From CAZNPL01 sp964574815 (GTDB lineage Bacteria; Planctomycetota; Phycisphaerae; UBA1845): 64,000 bases of DNA. Under the pieces are notes generated by a model. The model was not told where the DNA came from, searched no databases, and worked only from the letters and a program-made list of their open reading frames with translations. The position numbers and the translations under genes were made by a program. The stretch covers positions 34,188 to 98,187 of the forward strand of contig CAZNPL010000025.1 of NCBI GenBank assembly GCA_964574815.1. The letters are read 5' to 3'. Shown here one piece after another: positions 33,565 through 42,478 of this stretch; the first letter of the stretch is position 1, and each line of letters opens with the position of its first letter.

Positions 33565-35067
33565 ATGGGCATTCGCGTTTACAACACGTTGACTCACAAG
33601 AAGGAGCCGTTGGAACCGATTAACCCGGGCAAGGTAGGCATCTACCTCTGCGGTCCCACCGTCTACAAGCCCGCACACATCGGACACGCCGTCGGCCCCA
33701 TCATCTTCGATATCATCAAGCGATACCTCCAGGATCGAGGCTACGAGGTCAACCTAGTCGTCAACATCACCGACGTCGACGACAAGCTTATCGAGGAGGC
33801 CGCCGAGCAGAACACAACGGTCCCCGATCTCGCCGAACGCATGACCGCCAGCTACCTCGATTCAATGAACCGCCTCGGCATCGACACGATCGATCACATG
33901 CCCAAGGCCTCCGAGCATATCGGAGACATCTGCGGCATCATCGAACGGCTCATCGAACGAAACGCTGCCTACGTGGCCGACGGCGACGTCTACTTCGACA
34001 TCACCGCCGACAAAGACTACGGCAAACTCTCCAACCGGCAGCAGGACGATCAACAGGCACAGGGCGACCTCGAAGGCGGCAAAAAACGAAACCCCGGCGA
34101 CTTCGCCCTCTGGAAAGCCGCCAAGCCGCACGAACCCGAGGCCGTCCGCTACGACTCGCCCTGGGGCAAGGGCCGGCCCGGCTGGCACATCGAGTGCTCC
34201 GCCATGAGCATGCGATACCTCGGCGAAACATTCGACATCCACGGCGGAGGCATGGACCTCATCTTCCCCCACCACGAAAACGAAATCGCCCAGGCCGAAA
34301 CCGCCACCGAACAACCCTTCGTCAAGTACTGGCTCCACAACGGCCTCACACGCTTCAACACCAAGAAGGTCAGCAAGTCCGACCGGCAGATGGCCGAGGC
34401 CCTCAAGAAGATGACGCTCACCACTCTGCTTGACACCTACGGCGGCGAGCTGCTGCGCTACTTCGTGGCCAGCACCCACTACCGCCGCCCCATCGAGTTC
34501 ACCGACGAAGAGCTGGAAGGAAAGCGCCGCGGACTCAACAGCTTCCACCGCCTCTTCGAACGCATCCAACGGATCGCCGGTAAAAGCGTCTACGACGATC
34601 AATCGACCGCGCTGGCCGCATGGGAATCGGCCGACAAGAGAGATTTCAAAGAGTTCGCCGCCGATGCCGACCAGTTCATCAAGCGTTTCTACGACGCGAT
34701 GGACGACGACTTCAATACGGCCGCGGCGCTGGCCAGCATGTTCGAGTGTGCCAACCGCATCAACCGGTTCATCGAGGAGAACGAACTGGAGAAATCGCCC
34801 GGCGATTCGCCCGCGAAGCAGGTCGCCTACGCCTCCACACAGGGCCTGATGGCTTTGGGACGCCTCCTCGGCCTGTTCACCAGCGCACCGGAGAAAACCG
34901 GCGTCGGTGACGAACTGGTCGACTCGCTCATGGACATTCTGATCGCCGCCCGCGCCGAGGCCCGAAAGGCAAAGCAGTTCGCCATCGCCGACATGATTCG
35001 CGACCGCCTCGGCGAGGCCGGCGTAACACTGGAGGACCGCCCCGACGGAACCATCTGGCGCCGATAG
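33565..35067 (+). CDS. cysS: Cysteinyl-tRNA synthetase
   Basis: The 500-residue class I aminoacyl-tRNA synthetase charges tRNA-Cys. It has LCGPTVYKPAHIGHA with zinc-ligand Cys29 and the HIGH box (38-41), INITDVDDKLIEEA-like sequence, GWHIECSAMSM, and FPHHENEIAQAE (zinc-binding His and Glu). It also has KKVSKSDR as the KMSKS loop with Val in place of Met. The C-terminal anticodon-binding helices include FNTAAALASMFE and ADMIRDRLGEAGV. ATG 33565 follows AGGAAACAGG. TATAAT at 33509-33514 could be a -10 box, but no matching -35 is seen. The sequence is followed by a cluster of palindromic repeats. Confidence 0.95.
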   Translation: MGIRVYNTLTHKKEPLEPINPGKVGIYLCGPTVYKPAHIGHAVGPIIFDIIKRYLQDRGYEVNLVVNITDVDDKLIEEAAEQNTTVPDLAERMTASYLDSMNRLGIDTIDHMPKASEHIGDICGIIERLIERNAAYVADGDVYFDITADKDYGKLSNRQQDDQQAQGDLEGGKKRNPGDFALWKAAKPHEPEAVRYDSPWGKGRPGWHIECSAMSMRYLGETFDIHGGGMDLIFPHHENEIAQAETATEQPFVKYWLHNGLTRFNTKKVSKSDRQMAEALKKMTLTTLLDTYGGELLRYFVASTHYRRPIEFTDEELEGKRRGLNSFHRLFERIQRIAGKSVYDDQSTALAAWESADKRDFKEFAADADQFIKRFYDAMDDDFNTAAALASMFECANRINRFIEENELEKSPGDSPAKQVAYASTQGLMALGRLLGLFTSAPEKTGVGDELVDSLMDILIAARAEARKAKQFAIADMIRDRLGEAGVTLEDRPDGTIWRR

Positions 35068-35459
35068 GCCGGCGACTCCGTGACCGTGCAAGTGTGCCAC
35101 TGCGCTCGAGCAGTGAAGTAAAGCCGTATGCCACTGCGCTCGAGCAGTGCGGCCTTTACCGAGCCGCGACCGTAAGGGAGCGGAGCCTATGCAAACGGGT
35201 GCCACTGGCGGCTTGCCCGCCAGCGTTACCTCACGAGGCAAGCTCGGGTCGCATGGGCAAGCGAAGTTTGCCCGCGCAGTCGGGTGCGAACGGGTGCCAT
35301 GCCCACGCTCGCGTGGGCATGAGGCCGGCGAAGGTACCATAGCCCGGCGACACCTTCGCTGTGCGACGACCGACCCGATCAGTACCACGACAGTCATGGA
35401 GCGGTCTCGCACAATACAACCGACAGCAGAACCCCGACTCAACGGAGGAGCAAAACGAC
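35068..35459. repeat. Cluster of dispersed palindromic repeats between cysS and ruvC
   Basis: Two copies of GCCACTGCGCTCGAGCAGTG lie at 35096-35115 and 35130-35149. The core GAGCCGCGACCGTAAGGGAG is at 35159-35186. A near-perfect palindrome with arms ATGCCCACGC and GCGTGGGCAT is at 35298-35321. All recur elsewhere in the window. No gene is recognised here. The ruvC ribosome binding site is at the right end. Confidence 0.7.
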
Positions 35460-35960
35460 ATGGAGGTGTGCGGCGTGGATCCGGGACTCGGCACCACCGG
35501 CTACGCCGTCCTGGGCCTGGAGACCGAACGAATCCTCATCCGTGACGCAGGCATCTGCCGGACCGACGACTCCGCCCCCCTCCCCGAACGACTCAATCAG
35601 CTCGAACGCGACTTCGCCGGCCTGCTCGCGCAATGGCGACCCGCCGCCGTCGGCGTCGAACACCTCTACGCCCACTACAAACACCCCCGAACGGCCATCC
35701 TCATGGGACACGCACGAGGCGTCCTGCTCGCCACCGCCGCCCGCTACGACGTCCGGGTCCACGACTTCAACGCCACCCAGGTGAAACGCTACCTCACCGG
35801 CAACGGCCGGGCCTCCAAAACCCAGATGCAGCGGGCCATCAAGTCCGCCCTCGCCCTGCCGAACCTCCCCGAGCCGAGCGATGTCGCCGACGCCCTCGCC
35901 GTAGCCCTCTGCTGCATCGAGGCCCTCCGCTCGCAGGAAACCTACCCGGTGCCGCGATGA
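35460..35960 (+). CDS. ruvC: Crossover junction endodeoxyribonuclease RuvC
   Basis: The 166-residue Holliday junction resolvase cuts four-way junctions made by RecA and moved by RuvAB. Catalytic acidic residues are seen in CGVDPGLGTTGYAV (Asp7), AVGVEHLY (the Glu) and PSDVADALAVAL (the C-terminal Asp pair). HYKHPRTAILMGHARGVLL and KRYLTGNGRASKTQMQRAI are family-typical. ACGGAGGAG precedes ATG 35460. The stop codon overlaps the ruvA start as ATGA. Gene order is ruvC-ruvA-(repeat)-ruvB. Confidence 0.95.
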   Translation: MEVCGVDPGLGTTGYAVLGLETERILIRDAGICRTDDSAPLPERLNQLERDFAGLLAQWRPAAVGVEHLYAHYKHPRTAILMGHARGVLLATAARYDVRVHDFNATQVKRYLTGNGRASKTQMQRAIKSALALPNLPEPSDVADALAVALCCIEALRSQETYPVPR

Positions 35961-36589
35961 TCAACCACGTAACCGGCCAACTCGTTGAGGTACACGAGGA
36001 AACCGTCGTCGTCGAACGTTCGGGCATCGGCTACACGGTCGCGGTGCCGCGCTACGCCATCGGCGAACTCGCCGCCCGCCGAGGGCGCGAAGTTACGCTG
36101 CACACGTTTCTGTTCATCGAGGGAAACCAGAGCGGCGGACACCTCGACCCCGTGCTCGTCGGCTTCCTCCACCCTGAAGACAAGATTTTCTTCCGCCGAT
36201 TTATTTCGGTAAAGGGAATCGGCTGGCGAAAGGCCCTCAAGGCACTCAGCGAGCCGGTCGGTCACATCGCCGCCTGGATCGAGCAGGTCGACACCGCGGC
36301 CTTGAAACGCCTGCCCGGAATCGGAGCCCGCGCCGCGGAGTTGATCGTCGCCGAATTGAAGGGCAAGATGGAGGACGTGGCCATCGCCGCCTCCGGCGTT
36401 CGACGCGTGGACACGGCCCGATTCACGCCGGACCAGCGCGACGCCCTCGAGGTCATGGTAGCCTTGGGCGATGGCCGCACCGACGCGGAGCAGTGGCTCG
36501 AAAGAGCCGCCCAGTTGCACAGCGACATCCAAAGCGCCGATGACTGGATCCGAGCCGCCTACAAAATCAAAACCGGAGTCGAGGGCTAA
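35957..36589 (+). CDS. ruvA: Holliday junction DNA helicase subunit RuvA
   Basis: The 210-residue protein binds the four-way junction as a tetramer and recruits RuvB. The N-terminal OB-fold is MINHVTGQLVEVHEETVVVERSGIGYTVAVP. Two helix-hairpin-helix motifs follow: FISVKGIGWRKALKAL and AALKRLPGIGARAAELIVAELKGKM. The C-terminal domain III (about 160-205) contacts RuvB. ATG 35957 overlaps the ruvC stop by four bases, so start choice is secure. The first HhH and its neighbourhood diverge a little from the usual KVSGIGPK form, but the fold is clear. Confidence 0.93.
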   Translation: MINHVTGQLVEVHEETVVVERSGIGYTVAVPRYAIGELAARRGREVTLHTFLFIEGNQSGGHLDPVLVGFLHPEDKIFFRRFISVKGIGWRKALKALSEPVGHIAAWIEQVDTAALKRLPGIGARAAELIVAELKGKMEDVAIAASGVRRVDTARFTPDQRDALEVMVALGDGRTDAEQWLERAAQLHSDIQSADDWIRAAYKIKTGVEG

Positions 36590-36594
36590 CAAAT

Positions 36595-36690
36595 GTCACT
36601 GCGCTCGAGCAGTGCAGCTTTCCGAGCCGCGACCGTAAGGGAGCGGAGCAATCAGAGCCGGGAGCGCAAGCGACCGGACCGATCACTACT
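36595..36690. repeat. Dispersed palindromic repeats between ruvA and ruvB
   Basis: GTCACTGCGCTCGAGCAGTG lies at 36595-36614, the core GAGCCGCGACCGTAAGGGAG at 36624-36643, and ATCAGAGCCGGGAGCGCAAG followed by CGACCGGACC at about 36651-36680. The last has a near-identical copy at 63861-63890. The order of the first two matches the cluster before ruvC. Confidence 0.7.
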
Positions 36691-36770
36691 GCCACTGCCA
36701 AGGAGCGGTCGGCCAAAGACCAATGCGAATCAAACGAGGCTCATCACCCGACAACCATAACGAGTAACTG

Positions 36771-37817
36771 ATGGCCCGCGAACGAATCATCTCAGCACAA
36801 TCCACCAGCCCCGCAGAGGACGTCTTCCACCAATCCCTCCGCCCCCGCCGACTTGCCGAAATGGTCGGCCAGACCGGCGTGATCGAAAAACTCCAGATCG
36901 CCATGCAGGCCGCACGAGCCCGCGCCGAACCGCTGGAACACGTCATCCTCGACGGCCCACCGGGCCTTGGCAAAACCACCCTCGCCCACGTCATCGCCAA
37001 CGAGATGGGCGGCAAAAACCTCCGCGTCACCTCAGGCCCCTCCCTCGCCCGCCAAGCCGACCTCATGACCGTCCTCACCCAACTCGAAACCGGCGACGTC
37101 CTCTTCATCGACGAGGTCCACCGCCTCCCCCGCATCGTCGAGGAGTTCCTCTACCCCGCGATGGAAGACTTCCGCGTCGATTTCACCATCGAAGGAGGCC
37201 TCGGAGGCCGAATCGTCAACTTCGCACTCAAACGCTTTACCCTGATAGCAGCCACCACCCGCGCAGGCCTCCTCTCCGCCGCCATGCGCGACCGCTTCGG
37301 CCACCAGTACCATCTCGACTTCTACAGCCCCGAAGAACTCGCCGAAATCCTGAAGCGATCCGCCGCCCGACTCGAAATCGAGGCCACCGACGGCGCCCTG
37401 GAAATCGTCGCCGCCCGCAGCCGAGGCACCCCCCGAGTCGCCAACCGCCTGCTCAAGCGCGTCCGAGACTACGCCCAGGTCCGGGCCGACGGCATCCTCA
37501 CCCCCAAAGTCGTCGAACACGCCCTCGACGTCCAACAAGTGGACCCGCTGGGCCTCGACGAGCTCGACCGGGCCTACCTCACCTCGCTCGCCCGGGTCTA
37601 CAAAGGAGGCCCCGCCGGCATCGAGGCCATAGCCGCCACCATGGGCCAGGAGCGCGATACGCTGGAGGACGTAGTAGAGCCGTTCTTATTACAAATCGGC
37701 TTCGTAGTCCGAACCCGCCAGGGCCGCCAGGCCACCTCCGCCGCCTACACCCATCTGGGCCTCCAAGAACCCCACAAACCCCAGAACACGACCCCCGACG
37801 AATCAACGCTATTCTAA
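36771..37817 (+). CDS. ruvB: Holliday junction branch migration ATPase RuvB
   Basis: The 348-residue AAA+ motor drives branch migration with RuvA. It shows LRPRRLAEMVGQTGVIEKL, Walker A DGPPGLGKTTLAH (61-73), Walker B LFIDEVHRLPRIVEE (Asp114, Glu115), sensor 1 LIAATTRAGLLSAAMRDRFG, and the arginine-finger/sensor 2 region GTPRVANRLLKRVRDYAQV. The C-terminal winged helix ends IGFVVRTRQGRQATSAAYTHLG. The gene starts at ATG 36771, with only a weak ribosome binding site, about 180 bases after ruvA. The gap is filled with dispersed repeats, so co-transcription with ruvCA is likely but not certain. Confidence 0.96.
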   Translation: MARERIISAQSTSPAEDVFHQSLRPRRLAEMVGQTGVIEKLQIAMQAARARAEPLEHVILDGPPGLGKTTLAHVIANEMGGKNLRVTSGPSLARQADLMTVLTQLETGDVLFIDEVHRLPRIVEEFLYPAMEDFRVDFTIEGGLGGRIVNFALKRFTLIAATTRAGLLSAAMRDRFGHQYHLDFYSPEELAEILKRSAARLEIEATDGALEIVAARSRGTPRVANRLLKRVRDYAQVRADGILTPKVVEHALDVQQVDPLGLDELDRAYLTSLARVYKGGPAGIEAIAATMGQERDTLEDVVEPFLLQIGFVVRTRQGRQATSAAYTHLGLQEPHKPQNTTPDESTLF

Positions 37818-38158
37818 AAGCAAGCAAGGTACACTGGATGCAATGGCGTGCCATGTTCATGCTTGCCAAGCGCCGCGCGTCAGTTGCCACGAGGGCCACG
37901 GGTGCCAAACCCATGTTCGCGTGGGCATGCAGTCGTAGGGCGGGTTCCACCCGCCGGGTGCCCGTGCGTTCCTTCCGTGCGGCGGCGGCTCGGACACACA
38001 ACGTAGGGTGCATCTCGATGCACCTGCTGTAGCATCGTAGGGTACATCTTGATACAACTCCTAAACTGTAGCCCACGCCCCGCCTGACACGCCACTGTAG
38101 GTCGGGCTCCGCCCGACATTTCAGCCTACCCTCCGGCCGACTCGCACGGCACCTCCTT
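37818..38158. repeat. Convergent intergenic region with several hairpin repeats
   Basis: This lies between ruvB (plus) and the giant beta-helix gene (minus). It holds a degenerate copy of the GCGTGGGCATG palindrome at 37901-37930. It also has small inverted repeats such as GGTGCATCTCGATGCACC (about 38006-38023) and the related GGGTACATCTTGATACAACT (about 38040-38059), and a Pro-codon-like GC run. No gene is seen. Confidence 0.55.
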
Positions 38159-41100
38159 CTACCCACCCGTGAACGTCACCTGAAACACACCGAAATCGAG
38201 CAGGTCAACGAACCCGTCGCCATTCGCGTCGAAGCATTCGCACGGCCACCACACTTGGTCGGGAGCCCCGTCCGCGCATTCGGCCAAGCCCGCAAAGTCC
38301 ACCAAGTCCACAGCGCCGTCCCGAACCACGCCCGCATCACCCCCGCAATCCGCAGGCAATCGCTCATACGCCCCCATATCCACAATCGGCGCCACCCCGT
38401 CGCCGACATCCGCCGCAACCGGATCATCCACAAACCGCGGCGATCCGATCCGGTCGAAGGGCAAACGCTCGGAAGAATCGCCATCCCGATCCAGATCCAA
38501 CACATCCACGGGCACGCCCGCGTTATCTCCGGCGTCAACACAAGGCGAACCGGCTGACAATTGCAGATCACCGAGCTCATCGTCCTCCGTACCCCACAGG
38601 TCGTCCTCCCCCGCCTCGGGCAACGCCACAAACAGCGGATCGACCGACAGATTGCCGCCGCTCCCGGTCGGGTCGGCAACGTTGAAGTAGTCGTATTCCG
38701 TATTCCCGAACACACAGTTCGACCGCAGCAGCGGGTTGCCGTTGAACTGGAACAGCCCCGAAGAATTGAACGCCACGATCGTGTTCGTAATATCCGGAAA
38801 GCCCGTGTGCACGAACAGGCCACCCCCGGTAAAGCCGGCTTCGTTAACTACGATCGTGTTGTTCGCGACCGTCGGGGACGAGTGGTACGCGTACAACCCG
38901 CCGCCGTATTGACGAGCCTCATTGCCCGCGATGACGTTGTTGACGATCGCCGCGTCGGAATAGTAAAGATATACCCCGCCCCCGTGCATACTTTTCTTAT
39001 TGCCCGTGATGAAGTTACCTGCAATCGTTGGACAGGAGCAGTAAACGGCCACTCCGCTTACGCGGTTTCCCGAGATGGTGTTATGAGCGATCGTCGGGGA
39101 GGCGCCGGCAACGTACACGCCGGCGTAATACTCACTTCCGGTGATCGTGAAACCGTCGATGGCGCTGACTCTGAAGCCCGCCCGAGCAGCGACGACCGGT
39201 CTGTCCCAATGGGTTCGCCGGGATAGGGTCGTGACGTTGGCCCGCCAGTCCCGCTCACCTCGCGCTGTCTCATCTCCAACAAAGCCGCCATACACGTACG
39301 CGTGGGAAGCAAGTGTGATGTGCTCCTCATACGTCCCCGCCTGCACCCAAACTTCGCCGCCACGTGCCGATGCCGCATCGACGCCCGCTTGGACCGTACG
39401 CTTGGCCAGCGCCCAGGACAAACCGTCGTTCGCATTGTCCCCTGCGGGGCTCACGCGAACGGTCGTATACGGCCCCGCCGCCCAGAATGTGCCGTCGGAT
39501 TCGTCGGCACCGATGTCCACGGTCCCGTCTTTGGGCTGAATACGTGACGTGCCGTCGATGTCAGACTCAGTCAAAGCGTCCGCCTTGCTTCCGGCGTCCA
39601 CACAGGGCGAACCGGGCTGGATGTGCACGTTGCCGTAGCGCAAGTCCGTCACCAACGGATCTTCGGAAATGTTGCCGTCGGTCCCGGTGGGGTCCGTGAG
39701 CCCGAAATAGTCGTACTTATCGTTGCCGTAGACGCAGTTGTATCGCAGCGTCGGCGCGCCGGCGTATAGTGGTTGCTGATGAATTCCCGAGGAATTGAAC
39801 GCAATGATTGTGTTTGCAATCGTCGGCGAGGACGCCCGGAGGTAAACGCCACCGCCGCCGAAGCAGCCGGCGTCGTTGGCGGTGATCGTATTGTTCGCGA
39901 GCGTCGGGGAGGAGTTCCACAAGAATAGCCCGCCGCCGCCGTCCCGCGCGCCGTTGCCCATGATCGCGTTGCTGACAATCGTCGGCGAGGACTCTCGCAG
40001 GTACAAACCTCCGCCGTATTCGGGGCTGCTGTTACTGGTGATCGTGTTGCCCGCGATGAGCGGAGAGGACGACTCTAGGTATAGTCCGCCGCCGCCTTCC
40101 GTCTCCGTGCTGTTTGCCCGAATCGTGTTGTGAATAATAGTTGGGGAGGAGCCATAAAGAGCCAAGCCGCCCCCTGCCGAATAATCGTTTCTGTTGCCCG
40201 TGATGGTGTTGTTCACAATCAATGCGGAGGAGGAACTGACCACTACCATTCCCCCGTCCCGGTGGCCCACGATGATGTTGTTCGAAACCACTGGAGAGCC
40301 CGTCAAGTGCACCCCACTACCGCGAGATACTTTACTATTGATAATTGTGAAACCGTCGATGGCGCCGACTCTATAGCCTCCAATGCCCGTCACCGTGGAG
40401 CCATCCCGCCACCCATCCAACGTCGTCACGTGGGCGCCCCAGTCTCGGTAGTCTCGCGATGTTTCACCACCGGAGAATCCACCGTAGACGTACGCATACG
40501 CGGGCAGCATGATCTGCCCGCGGTATGTCCCGCCCTGCACCCAAACCTCGCCGCCAGACGCGGATGCCGCGTCGATCCCCGCCTGGACCGTGCGCTTGGC
40601 CAAGGGCCACGACGAGCCGTCGTTCGCGTCGTCCCCCGTTGGGCTGACGCGCACGATACTGTAAGGCCCCTCGGCCCATGCCGTGCCGTCCGACTCGTCG
40701 GCGCCGATGTCCACGGGCCCGTCCGGAGGCAGGACGCGAGGCTCGCCGTCCATGTCGAATTCACCGAACAAGTCGCCGTTCTTGCCTGCGTCCACGCAGG
40801 GTGAGTGCGGCTGAATATGCACGTTGCCATATCGCGAATCCCCCAAGAGCGGATCCGCCGAGATGTTTCCGTTGATTCCCGTCGGGTCGGCCAAACCCGA
40901 GAAATCGTGCTTCCTGTTACCGTAGACACAGTTGTAACGCAATGTCGGCGTACCAGGCTCCTCTCCGACTTGATCGATGCCGGACGCGTTGAACGCCACG
41001 ATCGTATTCGCAATGATCGGCGAAGAAGATTCCAGGTGTAACCCGCTGCCGTCGTTGCGCGCAATCGTGTTGTTCGTGATCGTCGGAGAGGAAGACTCCA

Positions 41101-41962
41101 GGGAGATACCGCTGCTGCCATTGCCCGTGATGGTGTTGTTCGCGATCGTCGGGGAACAGTATTCCAGATGCATTCCGCCGCCGTTCCCGACGACTACGTT
41201 GTTGGTGACCGTCGCGGCGGAGTGCCCCAGAAGCAGTCCGCCAAAGCGATTGCCTGTGATCCTGTTATCCGTGATCGACGCCGAAGAGTGCCACAGACGC
41301 AGCCCGCTGCCGCGATTGCCTGCGATCGTGTTGCCTTTGATCGTTGCGGAGCAAGAGTCCAGGTAGACCCCGTCGGTCCGCCAACTAAGGCAAGAGCCGC
41401 CGCCGTTGGACACGATTCTGTTGTTCGCGAGCGTTGCCGAGGAGTCCTGCAAGTACACCACGCCGCCCTCGTGCGCGCAATTGCCTGTGATGGAGTTGTT
41501 CGTGATCGTCGGAGACGACTCGACCGCGCGCACACCGCCGCCGTAGTCCCCAAGGCCGTTCATTATAGTAAAGCCGTCGACCCGCGTCGTTGCGGTCCCC
41601 TCGGGAGGCGCAATGATCACACTCTTCCAGTGGTTGCCGTCGAGGATCGTCAGGTTCGCGACCCAGTCGCGCTCGTTGAGCTCGGTCTCCGTGCCGGCGA
41701 AGCCGCCGTAGAGTCCAACGCCCAACGCCAGAGTAAAGTTCCCCACGTACCGCCCCGCCGCTACCCAGATCTGGTCGCCGGACTGTGCCGCGGCCAACGC
41801 GTCGTGCAGCGAGTCGTAGGCCGTCGCCCAGGACGTGCCGTCGCCACCGGGCGGCGCGTCATCGTCCACATGGATCACGGTCTGCCCCTCAACAGACCCC
41901 GCCGCCAACATGACCAAGGCCGCCAGAACGAAGCGCCCTGCAAACCGCCTTAGCAACCGCAT
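38159..41962 (-). CDS. Giant secreted right-handed beta-helix protein with dockerin-like tail
   Basis: The 1267-residue product starts at ATG 41962, behind AGGAGACGG, with a signal peptide ending SVEGQ. It contains three successive modules. Each opens with a strand like VIHVDDDAPPGGDGTSWATAYDSLHDAL or VRVSPTGDDANDGSSWPLAKRTVQAGIDAA and continues with AYVYGGFSGGET. It then has many coils such as PTITNNTITGN and closes with NCVYGN, HIQPHSPCVDAG and DIGADESDG. This is the parallel beta-helix (PbH1, choice-of-anchor Q) architecture of surface or sugar-binding proteins. The C terminus holds two calcium-loop-like stretches, DGAVDLVDFAGL and DANGDGFVDLLDFG. An adhesin or polysaccharide-interacting function is plausible but unproven. 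Confidence 0.85.
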   Translation of the reverse strand: MRLLRRFAGRFVLAALVMLAAGSVEGQTVIHVDDDAPPGGDGTSWATAYDSLHDALAAAQSGDQIWVAAGRYVGNFTLALGVGLYGGFAGTETELNERDWVANLTILDGNHWKSVIIAPPEGTATTRVDGFTIMNGLGDYGGGVRAVESSPTITNNSITGNCAHEGGVVYLQDSSATLANNRIVSNGGGSCLSWRTDGVYLDSCSATIKGNTIAGNRGSGLRLWHSSASITDNRITGNRFGGLLLGHSAATVTNNVVVGNGGGMHLEYCSPTIANNTITGNGSSGISLESSSPTITNNTIARNDGSGLHLESSSPIIANTIVAFNASGIDQVGEEPGTPTLRYNCVYGNRKHDFSGLADPTGINGNISADPLLGDSRYGNVHIQPHSPCVDAGKNGDLFGEFDMDGEPRVLPPDGPVDIGADESDGTAWAEGPYSIVRVSPTGDDANDGSSWPLAKRTVQAGIDAASASGGEVWVQGGTYRGQIMLPAYAYVYGGFSGGETSRDYRDWGAHVTTLDGWRDGSTVTGIGGYRVGAIDGFTIINSKVSRGSGVHLTGSPVVSNNIIVGHRDGGMVVVSSSSALIVNNTITGNRNDYSAGGGLALYGSSPTIIHNTIRANSTETEGGGGLYLESSSPLIAGNTITSNSSPEYGGGLYLRESSPTIVSNAIMGNGARDGGGGLFLWNSSPTLANNTITANDAGCFGGGGVYLRASSPTIANTIIAFNSSGIHQQPLYAGAPTLRYNCVYGNDKYDYFGLTDPTGTDGNISEDPLVTDLRYGNVHIQPGSPCVDAGSKADALTESDIDGTSRIQPKDGTVDIGADESDGTFWAAGPYTTVRVSPAGDNANDGLSWALAKRTVQAGVDAASARGGEVWVQAGTYEEHITLASHAYVYGGFVGDETARGERDWRANVTTLSRRTHWDRPVVAARAGFRVSAIDGFTITGSEYYAGVYVAGASPTIAHNTISGNRVSGVAVYCSCPTIAGNFITGNKKSMHGGGVYLYYSDAAIVNNVIAGNEARQYGGGLYAYHSSPTVANNTIVVNEAGFTGGGLFVHTGFPDITNTIVAFNSSGLFQFNGNPLLRSNCVFGNTEYDYFNVADPTGSGGNLSVDPLFVALPEAGEDDLWGTEDDELGDLQLSAGSPCVDAGDNAGVPVDVLDLDRDGDSSERLPFDRIGSPRFVDDPVAADVGDGVAPIVDMGAYERLPADCGGDAGVVRDGAVDLVDFAGLAECADGAPDQVWWPCECFDANGDGFVDLLDFGVFQVTFTGG

Positions 41963-42478
41963 GAAACCGTCTCCTGAACCGCCGGGCGTACGCACCGTCG
42001 CATCGCGCCCGAGCACCAAGCTCACAAACGCCCCCTGCGCCCGCACCGGCGAGGACACCACCTGCACCCGCCCCGCGCGAGCCGCCGCAAGTAAGTCTGA
42101 TTCAGCCCCGATTTCTTACACGCAATTCAAAGAAAAATGAGAATTTCCCGCCCCAGGCCAACCACCCCGCAATAAATGAAGCAAAACCGTCTACGCCGGG
42201 CACCCGACCTCCACACGCCCTCTCCTTTCCGCTCTCTGCTTTCCCCTCTCTGCCTCTGATTTGTTTCAATCAGAGTGAGACAAACTGCCTCCCCGCGCCA
42301 GGTATGTTTCGAATCACGGCAAAGGTCCAACGCCGAACCGCGTGCTTGTCCGGCGGTGCCGGCCACTAACGCAGCTTAACCTGCATTCGATCCAGTTCCA
42401 CGACGAGGCAACAACACCCCGCCGGAGGCTTTGCACTGCCGCCTTGACGCAACACCGGGAGCGGCTAAGTTTCCCCCC
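41963..42478. other. Divergent intergenic region between the beta-helix gene and aceE
   Basis: This region must carry promoters for both neighbours, but I find no clear -35/-10 pair. A pyrimidine-rich AT-poor stretch (about 42200-42260) has repeated tctct/ctctg words. No RNA gene or family-like open frame is seen on either strand. Confidence 0.35.

Noticed and set aside
35096..35321. CRISPR array
   Set aside because: The repeats are palindromes of different families with irregular spacing and no unique spacers of even length. No cas gene is present.
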